From the NCBI RefSeq assembly GCF_029633825.1, contig NZ_CP090640.1:2542001-2606000 (forward strand): 64,000 bases of DNA, given 5' to 3'. Position numbers and translations under genes: made by a program. The stretch comes from Burkholderia contaminans (GTDB lineage Bacteria; Pseudomonadota; Gammaproteobacteria; Burkholderiales; Burkholderiaceae). Below, piece after piece: positions 47,514-56,452 of the stretch (position 1 is its first letter; every line of letters begins with the position of its first letter). The notes beneath the pieces were generated by a model. That model was not told where the DNA came from. It saw only the letters and a list, made by a program, of their open reading frames with translations, and did not search any database.

Positions 47514-48449
47514 GTGCACGCGTTCGCGCTCCAGGCCTTCAACGGCCTCAGCTACGGCCTGCTGCTGTTCATGCTGTCGGCCGGACTCACGCTGATCTTC
47601 AGCGTGCAGGGCGTGCTCAATTTCGCGCATGCGAGCTTCTACATGCTCGGCGCGTACGTCGGCTACAGCATCGCGGCCGGCGCGGGTTTCTGGCCCGCGC
47701 TGGTGCTCGCGCCGCTGACGGTCGGGCTGCTCGGCGCCGGCTGCGAGCGCACGTTGCTGCGCCGCGTGCAGGCGCGCGGCCATACGAGCGAACTGCTGCT
47801 GACCTTCGGCCTCGCGTACTTGATCGGCGAGGGCGCGAAACTCGTGTGGGGCCTCGCGCCGCTGCCGGCGCCCGTGCCGGCGCTGTTCGACGGCGCGCCC
47901 GTGACCGTATTCGGCCTCGCGCTGCCGCGCTACCGGCTGTTCATGATGGGGATGTCCACGGCGATGCTGGTCGCGCTCGGCGCGCTGCTGCGCGCGTCGC
48001 GCATCGGGCTCGTCGTGCGCGCGGCGCTCACGCACCGCGCGGCCGTCGAGGCGCTCGGCTACGATGTGCCGCGCGTGATGACGGCGCTGTTCGGCGCGGG
48101 CACCGCGCTCGCGGCGCTGGCCGGCGTGATCGGCGCGCCGCTCGCGGTGATCGAGCCCGCGCTGGCCGAAACGGTCGGGTCGGTCGTGTTCGCGGTCGTC
48201 GTGATCGGCGGGCTCGGCTCGCTCGGCGGCGCGTTCGCGGCGTCGCTCGCGGTCGGCTTCGCGCAGACCTTCGCGGCCGCGAGCGACACGTCGCTGCGCG
48301 ACCTCACGGAATGGGCCGGCATCGTGCTGCCCGACAGCGTGGCCGCGGTGTCGATCGCGCAGCTGGCGCCGCTGGTGCCGTACCTGCTGCTCGTCGCGGT
48401 GCTGGTCGCGCGGCCGCGCGGGCTGTTCGGCGAGCGTGCCGATGCTTAG
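47514..48449 (+). CDS. livH: Branched-chain amino acid-type ABC permease LivH
   Basis: A 311-residue permease with about eight helices and the LivH signatures NGLSYGLLLFMLSAGLTLIF and NFAHASFYMLGAY. Translation starts at GTG 47514, eight bases after the thioesterase stop; no ATG fits the domain edge. It pairs with the next gene to make the membrane channel. In Burkholderia such systems also take up urea, amides and aromatic acids, so substrate is not fixed by sequence. Confidence 0.9.
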   Translation: MHAFALQAFNGLSYGLLLFMLSAGLTLIFSVQGVLNFAHASFYMLGAYVGYSIAAGAGFWPALVLAPLTVGLLGAGCERTLLRRVQARGHTSELLLTFGLAYLIGEGAKLVWGLAPLPAPVPALFDGAPVTVFGLALPRYRLFMMGMSTAMLVALGALLRASRIGLVVRAALTHRAAVEALGYDVPRVMTALFGAGTALAALAGVIGAPLAVIEPALAETVGSVVFAVVVIGGLGSLGGAFAASLAVGFAQTFAAASDTSLRDLTEWAGIVLPDSVAAVSIAQLAPLVPYLLLVAVLVARPRGLFGERADA

Positions 48450-49671
48450 CCGCACGCTCGCCGGCGTCGCGCGCTGGTCCCTGTTCTCGGCATGCGTCGT
48501 GCTGCCCGCATGGCTGTGGCCGCATGGCGCGGTGCTCGGCTATCTCGCGCAGACGGCCGCGCTCGTCGTGCTCGCGCTGTCGTACAACCTGCAGCTCGGC
48601 ACGACCGGGCTGCTGTCGTTCGGGCACGCGGCGTTCGCGGGCCTCGGCGCGTTCGCGGCCGCGCACTGGTTCAACCACTTCGGCGGTCCGCTGCCGCTGT
48701 TGCCGCTCGTCGGCGGTGTGGCCGGCGCCGGCTTCGGTTTCGCCGCCGGGCTGCTCGCGACGCGCCGCTCGGGCACCGCGTTCGCGATGATCACGCTCGG
48801 GCTCGGCGAATGCGTCGCGGCCGCCGCGTGGAGCGTGCCGGCCTGGTTCGGCGGGATCGGCGGCGTGCCGATCGACCGCGCGAGCGGCACGCCGTGGGGC
48901 GCCTGGCATTTCGGCGCACCTGTCCACGCGTATGCGGTGATCGCCGCGTGGTGTCTCGCATCGGCGTGGGCGATGCACGCACTGACACGCACGCCGCTCG
49001 CGCGGCTCGCGAATGCGGTGCGCGACAACCCGGTGCGCGTCGCCGCGCTCGGGTCCGATCCGCGCCGCGTGCGGCTCGCGATGGTCACCTGCGCGTCGTT
49101 CTTCGCCGGCGTCGCCGGCACGCTGACGCTGATCGACGTCGAAATCGCGACGCCCGACAGCGTATCGATGGCGCGCTCGGCGACCGTGCTGATCGCCGCG
49201 GTGATCGGCGGCACCGGTGCGTTCTTCGGGCCGGCGGCCGGGGCCGCCGTCCTCACGGTGCTGAGCATCGTCGTCGCGGGCGTGTCGCGTGCATGGGCGC
49301 TTTATCTCGGCGTGCTGTTCGTCGTGATCGTCGTGGCGGCGCCGCGCGGGATCGCCGGGATCGTGCAAGCGCTCGCGCATGCGGCGCGGCGCGGCGCGCC
49401 GGCGGTCGAGCGGTGGCGCATGCTGTGCGCGGTCGGTGCTTGGGTGTTCTGGGGCGTCGCGCTCGTCTGCGCGGCCGAGCTCGGCTATGCGTGGCGCTTC
49501 GCGCAGGACGACGGCGCGGGCTTCGCGTTCGGCGCCCGGCGCATCGACGCCGATACGCCGGCCGGCTGGGCCGTCGCGTGCTCCGCGTTCGGCATCGGGA
49601 CGCTGCTGTGGGGCTGGCGCGCGCGGCTCGTGCCGGGCGCGCCGGCCGGCAAGCGGGAGGACGGGCGATGA
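48442..49671 (+). CDS. livM: Branched-chain amino acid-type ABC permease LivM with extended C-terminus
   Basis: A second permease (409 residues from ATG 48442; a GTG at 48436 is an alternative) with LivM features: LGTTGLLSFGHAAFAGLGAF, and GGTGAFFGPAAGA near residue 255. Compared with the family's roughly 300-330 residues, it has an extra C-terminal region (about 320-409) with two further hydrophobic helices and a low-identity tail. It overlaps LivH by eight bases and LivG by four (ATGA), so the set is translationally coupled. Confidence 0.88.
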   Translation: MLSRTLAGVARWSLFSACVVLPAWLWPHGAVLGYLAQTAALVVLALSYNLQLGTTGLLSFGHAAFAGLGAFAAAHWFNHFGGPLPLLPLVGGVAGAGFGFAAGLLATRRSGTAFAMITLGLGECVAAAAWSVPAWFGGIGGVPIDRASGTPWGAWHFGAPVHAYAVIAAWCLASAWAMHALTRTPLARLANAVRDNPVRVAALGSDPRRVRLAMVTCASFFAGVAGTLTLIDVEIATPDSVSMARSATVLIAAVIGGTGAFFGPAAGAAVLTVLSIVVAGVSRAWALYLGVLFVVIVVAAPRGIAGIVQALAHAARRGAPAVERWRMLCAVGAWVFWGVALVCAAELGYAWRFAQDDGAGFAFGARRIDADTPAGWAVACSAFGIGTLLWGWRARLVPGAPAGKREDGR

Positions 49672-50420
49672 ACGGCAACGCGATCGCGCTGCACGGCGTG
49701 GTGCAGCGCTTCGGCGCGCAGACGGTGCTCGACGGCGTCGAGCTGAGCATCGCGGCCGGCGAGCGTCATGCGCTGATCGGGCCGAACGGCGCGGGCAAGT
49801 CGACGCTGTTCGGCGTGATCGCCGGCGCGGTGCGGCCGACGCGCGGGCGCGTCGTGCTGCACGGCGTCGAGCTGCGCGGGCGCGGGCCGGTCGTCGCGAG
49901 CCGGCTCGGCATCGGCCGCAGTTTCCAGCAGACGAGCGCGTTCGCGCGGCTGACCGTGTTCGACAACCTGCGCTGCGCGGCGCTGCATGCACCGGCCGAA
50001 CGGCGGCGCTGGTGGAACCGGCTGCGCGAATCGGCATCGGTCGATCTCGCGGCCGCTCGCGTGCTGCACGACATCGGCCTCGATGCGCACCGCGACACGC
50101 TCGCCGGCGAACTGAGCTATGCGGAACAGCGCGCGCTCGATCTCGGGATCGCACTCGCGAGCGGCGCGCGCACGCTGCTGCTCGACGAGCCGACGGCCGG
50201 CATGAGCCGCGCGCAGGCGGCGCGGATGATCGCGCTGATTCGTGCGACGACGCAGGGGCGCACGGTCCTGCTGATCGAACACGACATGGATGCGGTGTTC
50301 GGCTTCGCCGAACGCATCACGGTGCTCGTGCGCGGCACGGTGGTCGCGACCGGCGCGCCGGATGCGATCCGCACCGATCCGGCCGTGCGGGCCGCCTATC
50401 TGGGCGAGGGCGGCCCATGA
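49668..50420 (+). CDS. livG: ABC transporter ATP-binding protein LivG
   Basis: A 250-residue ATPase with Walker A GPNGAGKST (38-46), Walker B LLLDEPTAG (about 164-172) and a signature replaced by LSYAEQRAL (typical of LivG, where LSGGQ is degenerate). H-loop IEHDMD. It powers the LivHM channel together with LivF. ATG 49668 overlaps the LivM stop (ATGA), and its stop overlaps LivF. Confidence 0.92.
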   Translation: MNGNAIALHGVVQRFGAQTVLDGVELSIAAGERHALIGPNGAGKSTLFGVIAGAVRPTRGRVVLHGVELRGRGPVVASRLGIGRSFQQTSAFARLTVFDNLRCAALHAPAERRRWWNRLRESASVDLAAARVLHDIGLDAHRDTLAGELSYAEQRALDLGIALASGARTLLLDEPTAGMSRAQAARMIALIRATTQGRTVLLIEHDMDAVFGFAERITVLVRGTVVATGAPDAIRTDPAVRAAYLGEGGP

Positions 50421-51121
50421 GCGCGTTGCTCGACATTCGCGACCTGCGCGCGTGGTACGGCCTGCAACCCGTGCTCGACGGCGTCGATCTCGCGCTCGCG
50501 CCGGGCGAGACGCTCGCGCTGCTCGGCCGCAACGGCTCGGGGCGCTCGACGCTCGCGAAGGCCGTGATGGGGCTCGTGCGCACGGCCGGCTCGGTGCGCA
50601 TCGGCGGCGCCGAATGCGTGGGCGCGCGCACGTTCGAGATCGCGCGGCGCGGCGTCGCTTACGTCGCTGAAAGCCGCGACGTGTTCCCGCTGCTGACGGT
50701 GCGCGACAACCTGCGGCTCGGATTGCGCGGCGTCAGCGGCGCGGCTGAACGCACGGCGCTCGAACGGCTGTTCGACCGCTTTCCGTTGCTGGCCGCGCGC
50801 GCGGACGTGAAAGCGGGGCGGCTGTCGGGCGGCGAGCAGCAGGTGCTCGCGCTAGTGCGGGCGCTGGCCGGCCGCCCGCGCGTGCTGATCGTCGACGAAC
50901 CGGCGGAAGGCCTCGCGCCGCTCGCGGTCGACGAAGTCGGCGCATGCCTCGCCGCGCTGCAGGCTGACGGCGTCGCGATCGTGCTGATCGAGCAGCGGCT
51001 GCAGTTCGCGCCGCGGCTCGCGCGGCGCGTCGCGGTGATGGGGCGAGGGCAGATCGTCTACGACGGTGCGCTCGACGGCCTGGGCGGCGACGTCGCGACC
51101 GCATGGCTGAGCGCCGGCTGA
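50417..51121 (+). CDS. livF: ABC transporter ATP-binding protein LivF, Walker A Lys replaced by Arg
   Basis: The second ATPase of the set, 234 residues. Signature LSGGEQQ and Walker B VLIVDEPAEG are normal. Walker A reads GRNGSGRST (37-45), with Arg 43 where Lys is nearly universal; Arg variants are seen in some branched-chain-type ATPases but could reduce ATP use. Otherwise the fold is complete. ATG 50417 overlaps the LivG stop (ATGA). No periplasmic binding protein gene follows; an SDR gene does, after 166 bp. Confidence 0.9.
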   Translation: MSALLDIRDLRAWYGLQPVLDGVDLALAPGETLALLGRNGSGRSTLAKAVMGLVRTAGSVRIGGAECVGARTFEIARRGVAYVAESRDVFPLLTVRDNLRLGLRGVSGAAERTALERLFDRFPLLAARADVKAGRLSGGEQQVLALVRALAGRPRVLIVDEPAEGLAPLAVDEVGACLAALQADGVAIVLIEQRLQFAPRLARRVAVMGRGQIVYDGALDGLGGDVATAWLSAG

Positions 51122-51287
51122 CGGCGCGCGAGCGATTGTTCGGGAAACGCTGCCAGTCAATTCGTGGCGAGCCGCTTTATCGCCGCCAAGCCGCACCGTA
51201 AATTGCCGGTCATACCGGTTGCACATCGACTCAACAACCCGGCAGCCGGCACCCTCCATCGAAAGTCTTGGACTGAGGAATGAAATC

Positions 51288-52034
51288 ATGAGCAAGCTGG
51301 CAAACAAGGTCGCGATCGTCACGGGCGGCTCGAAGGGCATCGGCGCGGCGATCGCGAAGGCGCTGGCCGCGGAAGGCGCGTCGGTCGTCGTGAACTACGC
51401 GAGCAGCAAGGCGGGTGCCGATGCGGTCGTGAGCGCGATCGTCGAAGCCGGCGGCCGCGCGGTCGCGGTCGGTGGCGACGTGTCGAAGGCAGCCGACGCG
51501 CAACGCATCGTCGATACCGCGATCGACACGTATGGCCGTCTCGACGTGCTCGTCAACAATTCCGGCGTGTATGAATTCGCACCGATCGAAGCGATCACCG
51601 AAGAGCACTACCGCCGGCAGTTCGACACGAACGTGTTCGGCGTGCTGCTGACCACGCAGGCAGCGGTCAAGCATCTCGGCGAAGGCGCGAGCATCATCAA
51701 CATCAGCTCGGTCGTGACCAGCATCACGCCGCCGGCCAGCGCCGTGTACAGCGGCACCAAGGGTGCGGTCGACGCGATCACCGGCGTGCTTGCGCTCGAA
51801 CTCGGCCCGCGCAAGATTCGCGTGAACGCGATCAACCCGGGGATGATCGTGACCGAGGGCGCGCACAGCGCGGGGATCATCGGCTCCGATCTCGAAAAGC
51901 AGGTGCGCAGCCAGACGCCGCTCGGCCGCCTCGGCGAGCCGGACGACATCGCGTCGGTGGCCGTGTTCCTCGCATCGGACGATGCGCGCTGGATGACCGG
52001 CGAGCACCTCGTCGTGAGCGGCGGGTTGAACTGA
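51288..52034 (+). CDS. Short-chain dehydrogenase/reductase
   Basis: A 248-residue classical SDR: NAD(P) site TGGSKGIG (about residues 12-19), NNSG (about 89-92), catalytic Ser in INISS (about 142-146) and YxxxK (YSGTKGAV, about 159-166). Such enzymes reduce keto groups or oxidise alcohols; the family is too broad to name the substrate. ATG 51288 is preceded by a GAGGAATGAAATC purine tract. It stands 166 bp after livF and could be its own unit. Confidence 0.92.
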   Translation: MSKLANKVAIVTGGSKGIGAAIAKALAAEGASVVVNYASSKAGADAVVSAIVEAGGRAVAVGGDVSKAADAQRIVDTAIDTYGRLDVLVNNSGVYEFAPIEAITEEHYRRQFDTNVFGVLLTTQAAVKHLGEGASIINISSVVTSITPPASAVYSGTKGAVDAITGVLALELGPRKIRVNAINPGMIVTEGAHSAGIIGSDLEKQVRSQTPLGRLGEPDDIASVAVFLASDDARWMTGEHLVVSGGLN

Positions 52035-52087
52035 TCCGGCAAGGGCGGTGCAGCGGCGCGCGTGCGCCGATGGTGCCGCCCGTCACG

Positions 52088-52579
52088 TTACGCGTGCATC
52101 GCGAGCGCGTAGCGGCCGACGTGCCACTGCAGGCTCTCGACGACGAGCGCGTGATTCCGTTCCGAGTCGAGCCCCGCGATCGTCATCGCACCGACGATGC
52201 CGGCGCCGGCGATCCGCAACGGCACGCCGCCGCCGTCGAGCGCATAGTCGTCATCCGACAGTCCCTGCGACTGCAGCGACCAGCCGGCGCGGCGAAAGCG
52301 CTCGCCGACCGCGAGCGAACTGAGGCCGAAGCGCAATACCGTGTTCTGCCGCCGGCGGATCGCTTCGCTGTCGCCGGCGGCGCTGCCGTCGAGCGCGCAG
52401 TAGAACAGCGGTGCCTGCTCGCCGACGATGCTCACCGCGATCGGCAGCCCGCGGCGCGACGCAAGGTTGACGGCGATTTCACCCATCCGGCGGGCGACCG
52501 CCGCATCGAAGCGCGGCAGCGCCGGGCTCGACGCGTCGTCGAAGGGGTGGGGTTCGAGGCGAAAGAGGGTCGTCACCAT
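52088..52579 (-). CDS. UPF0303/HbpS-like heme-degrading-domain protein
   Basis: A 163-residue protein with the UPF0303 pattern, ending in a four-stranded sheet and helix (GIVGAMTIAGLDSERNHALVVESL). Related proteins (HbpS, YBR137W) bind haem or assist oxidative-stress signalling, but the function of this branch is not proved. It is convergent with the SDR and lies 82 bp downstream of iolB (same strand), so it could be the last gene of the iol transcript. Confidence 0.75.
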   Translation of the reverse strand: MVTTLFRLEPHPFDDASSPALPRFDAAVARRMGEIAVNLASRRGLPIAVSIVGEQAPLFYCALDGSAAGDSEAIRRRQNTVLRFGLSSLAVGERFRRAGWSLQSQGLSDDDYALDGGGVPLRIAGAGIVGAMTIAGLDSERNHALVVESLQWHVGRYALAMHA

Positions 52580-52661
52580 GGCGGCTCCGTGGCGTCGCCG
52601 GCGCTGGGTGCGCGCGCCGGGCGTCGCATCGTCACGGGCCGCGCGCGGGCCCGTCTGTCCA

Positions 52662-53477
52662 TCACTGCTTCGGTGCGTCGAGCATCCACTCGTGCGCGGG
52701 ATCGTTCTTGAACGCCCACGCGCGGCTCGGCCCGGCCATCACGTTCAGGTAGTACAGGTTGTAGCCGTGCGGCGCGACCACCGGGTGGTAGCCGCGCGGC
52801 ACCATCACGACGTCGTGGTCCTCGACCGCGCACGCTTCGTCGAGGCTGCGGTCGTCCGTGTACACGCGCTGGAACGCGAAACCCTGCGGCGGATCGATCC
52901 GGTGGTAATAGGTTTCCTCCAGCGACGTTTCGTCAGGCGCCGCGTCGCGGTCGTGCTTGTGCGGCGGATAGCTGCTCGAATGGCTGGCCGGCGTGACGAC
53001 CTCGACCACGAGCAGCCGGTCGGCCGCCGGGTTGTCGCCCATCAGGATGTCGCACACGTAGCGCGTGTTGGTGCCTTGCCCGCGTACCGAGCGGCGCATC
53101 CGCTCGCCGTCGAGGCGTTGCACGGGCTTGTCGCCGCTCGCGTACGGCGCGGTGCACAGCGCGACTTCCGCATCGCGCGTCGCGACCAGCGTGACCGTCT
53201 TGCCGCCCGGCACGTACAGCGCGTCCGGCGAAACGTCCTCGAACACGCTGTCGCGTTTGCCGAGCGCATCGTGGGTTTTACCGTCGACATCGGCGCGTAC
53301 CGTGCCGGTGAGCACGACGACGCACAGTTCGCGCGCGCCGGTGTCGAGCGTTTCGGTGTCGCCGGCCTTCAGGCGCAGCGCGCGGAAGCCGACGTGCTTC
53401 CAGCCGGCCGACTCGGGCGTGACGTTGCAGATCTCGCGGTCGGCAGAAGCTTTGACCAGCAGGGGAGAAATCGTCAT
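52662..53477 (-). CDS. iolB: 5-deoxy-glucuronate isomerase IolB
   Basis: IolB turns 5-deoxy-D-glucuronate into 2-deoxy-5-keto-gluconate in myo-inositol breakdown. The 271-residue bicupin shows the metal-binding PPHKHD (about 171-176) and ETYYHRIDPPQGFAFQRVYTDD stretch, with HPVVAPHGYNLYYLNVMAG near the C-terminus; size and features match IolB. It is separated from iolE by only 60 bp, 40 of which is a tandem repeat. It acts after IolD. Confidence 0.95.
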   Translation of the reverse strand: MTISPLLVKASADREICNVTPESAGWKHVGFRALRLKAGDTETLDTGARELCVVVLTGTVRADVDGKTHDALGKRDSVFEDVSPDALYVPGGKTVTLVATRDAEVALCTAPYASGDKPVQRLDGERMRRSVRGQGTNTRYVCDILMGDNPAADRLLVVEVVTPASHSSSYPPHKHDRDAAPDETSLEETYYHRIDPPQGFAFQRVYTDDRSLDEACAVEDHDVVMVPRGYHPVVAPHGYNLYYLNVMAGPSRAWAFKNDPAHEWMLDAPKQ

Positions 53478-53505
53478 GGGGTGGGGCTCCGTATCAGGGT
53501 AGGGC

Positions 53506-53545
53506 TCACGCGTTCATGCGTTCGCGCGTTCACGCGTTCACGCGC
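53506..53545. repeat. Five 8-bp tandem repeats in the iolB-iolE gap
   Basis: Five units of TCACGCGT-type sequence, in order TCACGCGT, TCATGCGT, TCGCGCGT, TCACGCGT, TCACGCGC, fill 53506-53545. The final unit overlaps the iolE stop codon (minus strand). Copy number could vary by slippage without breaking iolE except at its very end. Confidence 0.85.
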
Positions 53546-54467
53546 TCAACCGGTCGACGATCGCGCGCAGCGATTCGTAACCCTTCTTCGCATACGCATA
53601 GCTCGGCGCGACGGCCGGATCCTGCTCGGCCTCGACGACGAGCCAGCCTTCGTAGCCGGCGTCCTTCAGCGTGCGCAGCGTCGCCTCGTAGTCGAGCGCG
53701 CCGTCGCCCGGCACCGTGAAGGTGCCGTTGATCACGCCGTTCAGGAAGCTCCAGCCGTCGTTGCGCGCCTGCGTGACGACCTGCGGCCGCACGTCCTTGC
53801 AATGCACGTGCACCACGCGCGACACATGCTTCTTCAGCAGCGCGACCGGGTCGGCCGCACCGCCGAAATACGCGTGGCCGGTGTCGAACAGCAGGAACAC
53901 CTTCGCCGGGTCGGTCAGCGCCATCAGCCGGTCGACGTCGTCGGGCGACTCGACGTACGCGCCCATGTGGTGATGGTAGGCAAGCTTGATCCCGTACGTG
54001 TCGAGCAGGTGCGCGCCGAACGCGTCGAGGCGCGCCGCGTAGCGCCGCCAGGCTTCGGCGTCGACGAAGCGCGGGCGCTTCGCGACCGGCGTGTCGATGT
54101 TGCCCTGGATCGTGCCCGCGCATTCGCCGTAGACCACCACCTTCACGTCGTTGACCTGCAGCTTCGTCATGTGCGCGCGGCAGCGCTCGATCTCGGCGGC
54201 GACCGCATCGGCGTCGCTCGTGCCCGGCTCGACTTCTGCGAGGAATCCCGAATACCAGCCCGACACGCACACAAGGCCGAACTCGGCGAGCTTCGCTTTC
54301 AGCTCGGGGCCCGTCTTCGGAAACTTGTTGCCGAGCTCGAAGCCCGCGTAGCCGATTTCGGCGCCTTCCTTCAGCGCCGTTTCGAGCGGCGTCTCGCCGC
54401 CGAGCGACGGCAGGTCGTCGTTCATCCACGACAGGGGATTGATACCGATGCGGACGTTCCAGCTCAT
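53538..54467 (-). CDS. iolE: Myo-inosose-2 dehydratase IolE
   Basis: IolE dehydrates 2-keto-myo-inositol. The 309-residue TIM-barrel begins MSWNVRIGINPLSWMNDD and carries the metal ligands of the sugar-isomerase-like family (HHHMGAYVE, DTGHAYFGG, HVHCKDVR, VVEAEQDP). ATG 54467 gives the typical start; the longer upstream frame is antisense noise. It follows iolD by 61 bp and is on the same transcript. Its C-terminus ends in the tandem repeat zone. Confidence 0.95.
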   Translation of the reverse strand: MSWNVRIGINPLSWMNDDLPSLGGETPLETALKEGAEIGYAGFELGNKFPKTGPELKAKLAEFGLVCVSGWYSGFLAEVEPGTSDADAVAAEIERCRAHMTKLQVNDVKVVVYGECAGTIQGNIDTPVAKRPRFVDAEAWRRYAARLDAFGAHLLDTYGIKLAYHHHMGAYVESPDDVDRLMALTDPAKVFLLFDTGHAYFGGAADPVALLKKHVSRVVHVHCKDVRPQVVTQARNDGWSFLNGVINGTFTVPGDGALDYEATLRTLKDAGYEGWLVVEAEQDPAVAPSYAYAKKGYESLRAIVDRLSA

Positions 54468-54528
54468 GACGTGTTTCCTGGGTTCGAATGTTGTTGTTTC
54501 GGCGCGGCCGATGGAAAGGGTGGGCGGA

Positions 54529-56412
54529 TCAGCGCCGCTGCCGGGTCTTCGCATCGAGATACGCGCGGTGCGCGGCATCGACGCCGGCGCGTTCGGATAC
54601 TTGCGGCACCGCGACTTCCCACCACGCGCCGCCGTCATCGGTCGTGCGCCGGTGCGTGGTGTCGATCACGAGCACCTGGCTCTTCTTCGCCGCGCGGGCG
54701 CGCTTCATCTCGCTGCGCAGCTCGCCGATGTCGCGCACGTGCACGGCTTCGGCGCCCATCGCGCGCGCATGCATCGCGAAATCGATCGTCGAGCGCTCGC
54801 CGCCTTCCGGCACGCAGTCGTCGAGCATGTTGTTGAAGCTCGCACCGCCGCAATTCAGCTGCAGCCGCTCGATGCAGCCGTAGCCGCGGTTGTCGAGGAT
54901 CACGACGATGATCTTGCGGCCGAGCATCACGGACGTCGCGAGTTCCGCGTTGAGCATCATGTACGAGCCGTCGCCGACGATCACGATCACTTCGCGTTCG
55001 GGCCGCGCGAGCTTCGCGCCGAGTCCGCCCGCGACCTCGTAGCCCATGCACGAGTACGCGTAGTCCATGTGGTAGTTGCCCGGCACGCCGCTGCGCCACA
55101 GCTTGTGCAGCTCGGCCGGCAGCGTGCCGGCCGCGCACACGACGAGGTCGTCGCGCGCGCTGTCGCGGCCCGCGTCGGCCGCGGAGTCGCGCACCGCGCC
55201 GATCACTTCCGCGTCGTACGGGAGCGTGTCCTTCGGCACGCGCGTCGTGAGTTCGGTCACGCGCGCGTTCCATGCGGCGGCCTGGTCGCGGTTGCTTGCG
55301 GTCCACGCCGGATCGGCTTGCCACCCGGCCAGGGCGGCCGACAGCTGGCCGAGGCCCGTGCGCGCATCGGCCACCAGTTGGCGGCCGCGTTTCTTGACCG
55401 CGTCGAACGGCTGCACGTTCAGGCTCAACAGCGTCGCGTTGCCGTAGAGCGCATGCGAGCCGGTCGTGAAGTCCTGCAACCGCGTGCCGACCGCGAACAC
55501 CACGTCGGCCTGCGCGGCCGCGCGGTTCGCGGCAGGCGAGCCCGTCACGCCGATCGACCCGAGATTCAGCGGATGGTCCCATGCGAGGCTGCCCTTGCCG
55601 GCCTGCGATTCGGCGACCGGCACGCCGTGCGTATCGGCGAACGCGCGCAGCGCATCCCATGCCTGGCTATACAGCACGCCGCCGCCCGCAACGATCAGCG
55701 GCTTCTTCGCGGCCTTCAGCACGTCGAGCGCATCGGCGAGTTCGAGCGCGTCGGCCGGCGGCCGCCGCATCCGGATCACCGGCGGCGCGAAGAAATCCTC
55801 GGGCCAGTCGTACGCGAAGGTCTGCACGTCCTGCGGCAACGCGAGGCACACGGGGCCGCACTGCGCGGGATCGGTCATCACCTGGATCGCGCGCGGCAGC
55901 GCGACGAGCAACTGCTCGGGCGACGTGATCCGGTCGAAGTAGCGCGTCACCGGCCGGAAGCAGTCGTTCGCGCTGACGTCGCCCTGTTCGAAATCCTCGA
56001 CCTGCTGCAGCACGGGGTCGGGCAGCCGCGACACGAACACGTCGCCGGGCAGCAGCAACAGCGGGAGGCGGCCGACGTGCGCGAGCGCGGCCGACGTCAG
56101 CATGTTGGTCGCGCCGGGGCCGATGCTCGACGTCGCGGCCATCATCCGCTGACGGAAATTCGCTTTCGCGAACGCGACGGCCGCATTGGCCATCCCTTGC
56201 TCGTTGTGCGCGCGAAAGGTCGGCAGCCGGTCTTTTTCCGCGTGCAGCGCCTCGCCGAGCCCGGCCACGTTGCCGTGGCCGAAGATCGCGAACACGCCGC
56301 CGCAGTACGGCAGGATCTCGGTGCGGCCGTCGGGCTGGACGACTTCGGCGCGCAGGGCGGCCAGGTAGCGCACGAGCGCCTGGCTGACGGTCAGTCTCAC
56401 GGTAGAGGTCAT
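54529..56412 (-). CDS. iolD: 3D-(3,5/4)-trihydroxycyclohexane-1,2-dione acylhydrolase IolD (ThDP enzyme)
   Basis: IolD opens the ring of the diketo-inositol to give 5-deoxy-glucuronate, using thiamine diphosphate. The 627-residue protein has the three ThDP-family domains: GHGNVAGLGEAL and the catalytic Glu in FRAHNEQGMANAA near the N-terminus, a central domain, and GDGSYMMLNAELATS (the GDG...N motif) at about 465-480. ATG 56412 is chosen where family sequence begins. It lies between iolC and iolE in an operon-like array. Confidence 0.95.
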   Translation of the reverse strand: MTSTVRLTVSQALVRYLAALRAEVVQPDGRTEILPYCGGVFAIFGHGNVAGLGEALHAEKDRLPTFRAHNEQGMANAAVAFAKANFRQRMMAATSSIGPGATNMLTSAALAHVGRLPLLLLPGDVFVSRLPDPVLQQVEDFEQGDVSANDCFRPVTRYFDRITSPEQLLVALPRAIQVMTDPAQCGPVCLALPQDVQTFAYDWPEDFFAPPVIRMRRPPADALELADALDVLKAAKKPLIVAGGGVLYSQAWDALRAFADTHGVPVAESQAGKGSLAWDHPLNLGSIGVTGSPAANRAAAQADVVFAVGTRLQDFTTGSHALYGNATLLSLNVQPFDAVKKRGRQLVADARTGLGQLSAALAGWQADPAWTASNRDQAAAWNARVTELTTRVPKDTLPYDAEVIGAVRDSAADAGRDSARDDLVVCAAGTLPAELHKLWRSGVPGNYHMDYAYSCMGYEVAGGLGAKLARPEREVIVIVGDGSYMMLNAELATSVMLGRKIIVVILDNRGYGCIERLQLNCGGASFNNMLDDCVPEGGERSTIDFAMHARAMGAEAVHVRDIGELRSEMKRARAAKKSQVLVIDTTHRRTTDDGGAWWEVAVPQVSERAGVDAAHRAYLDAKTRQRR

Positions 56413-56452
56413 GTCGGTCGGTGAAGAGGAAAGGGGCATCGCAGGCATCACG

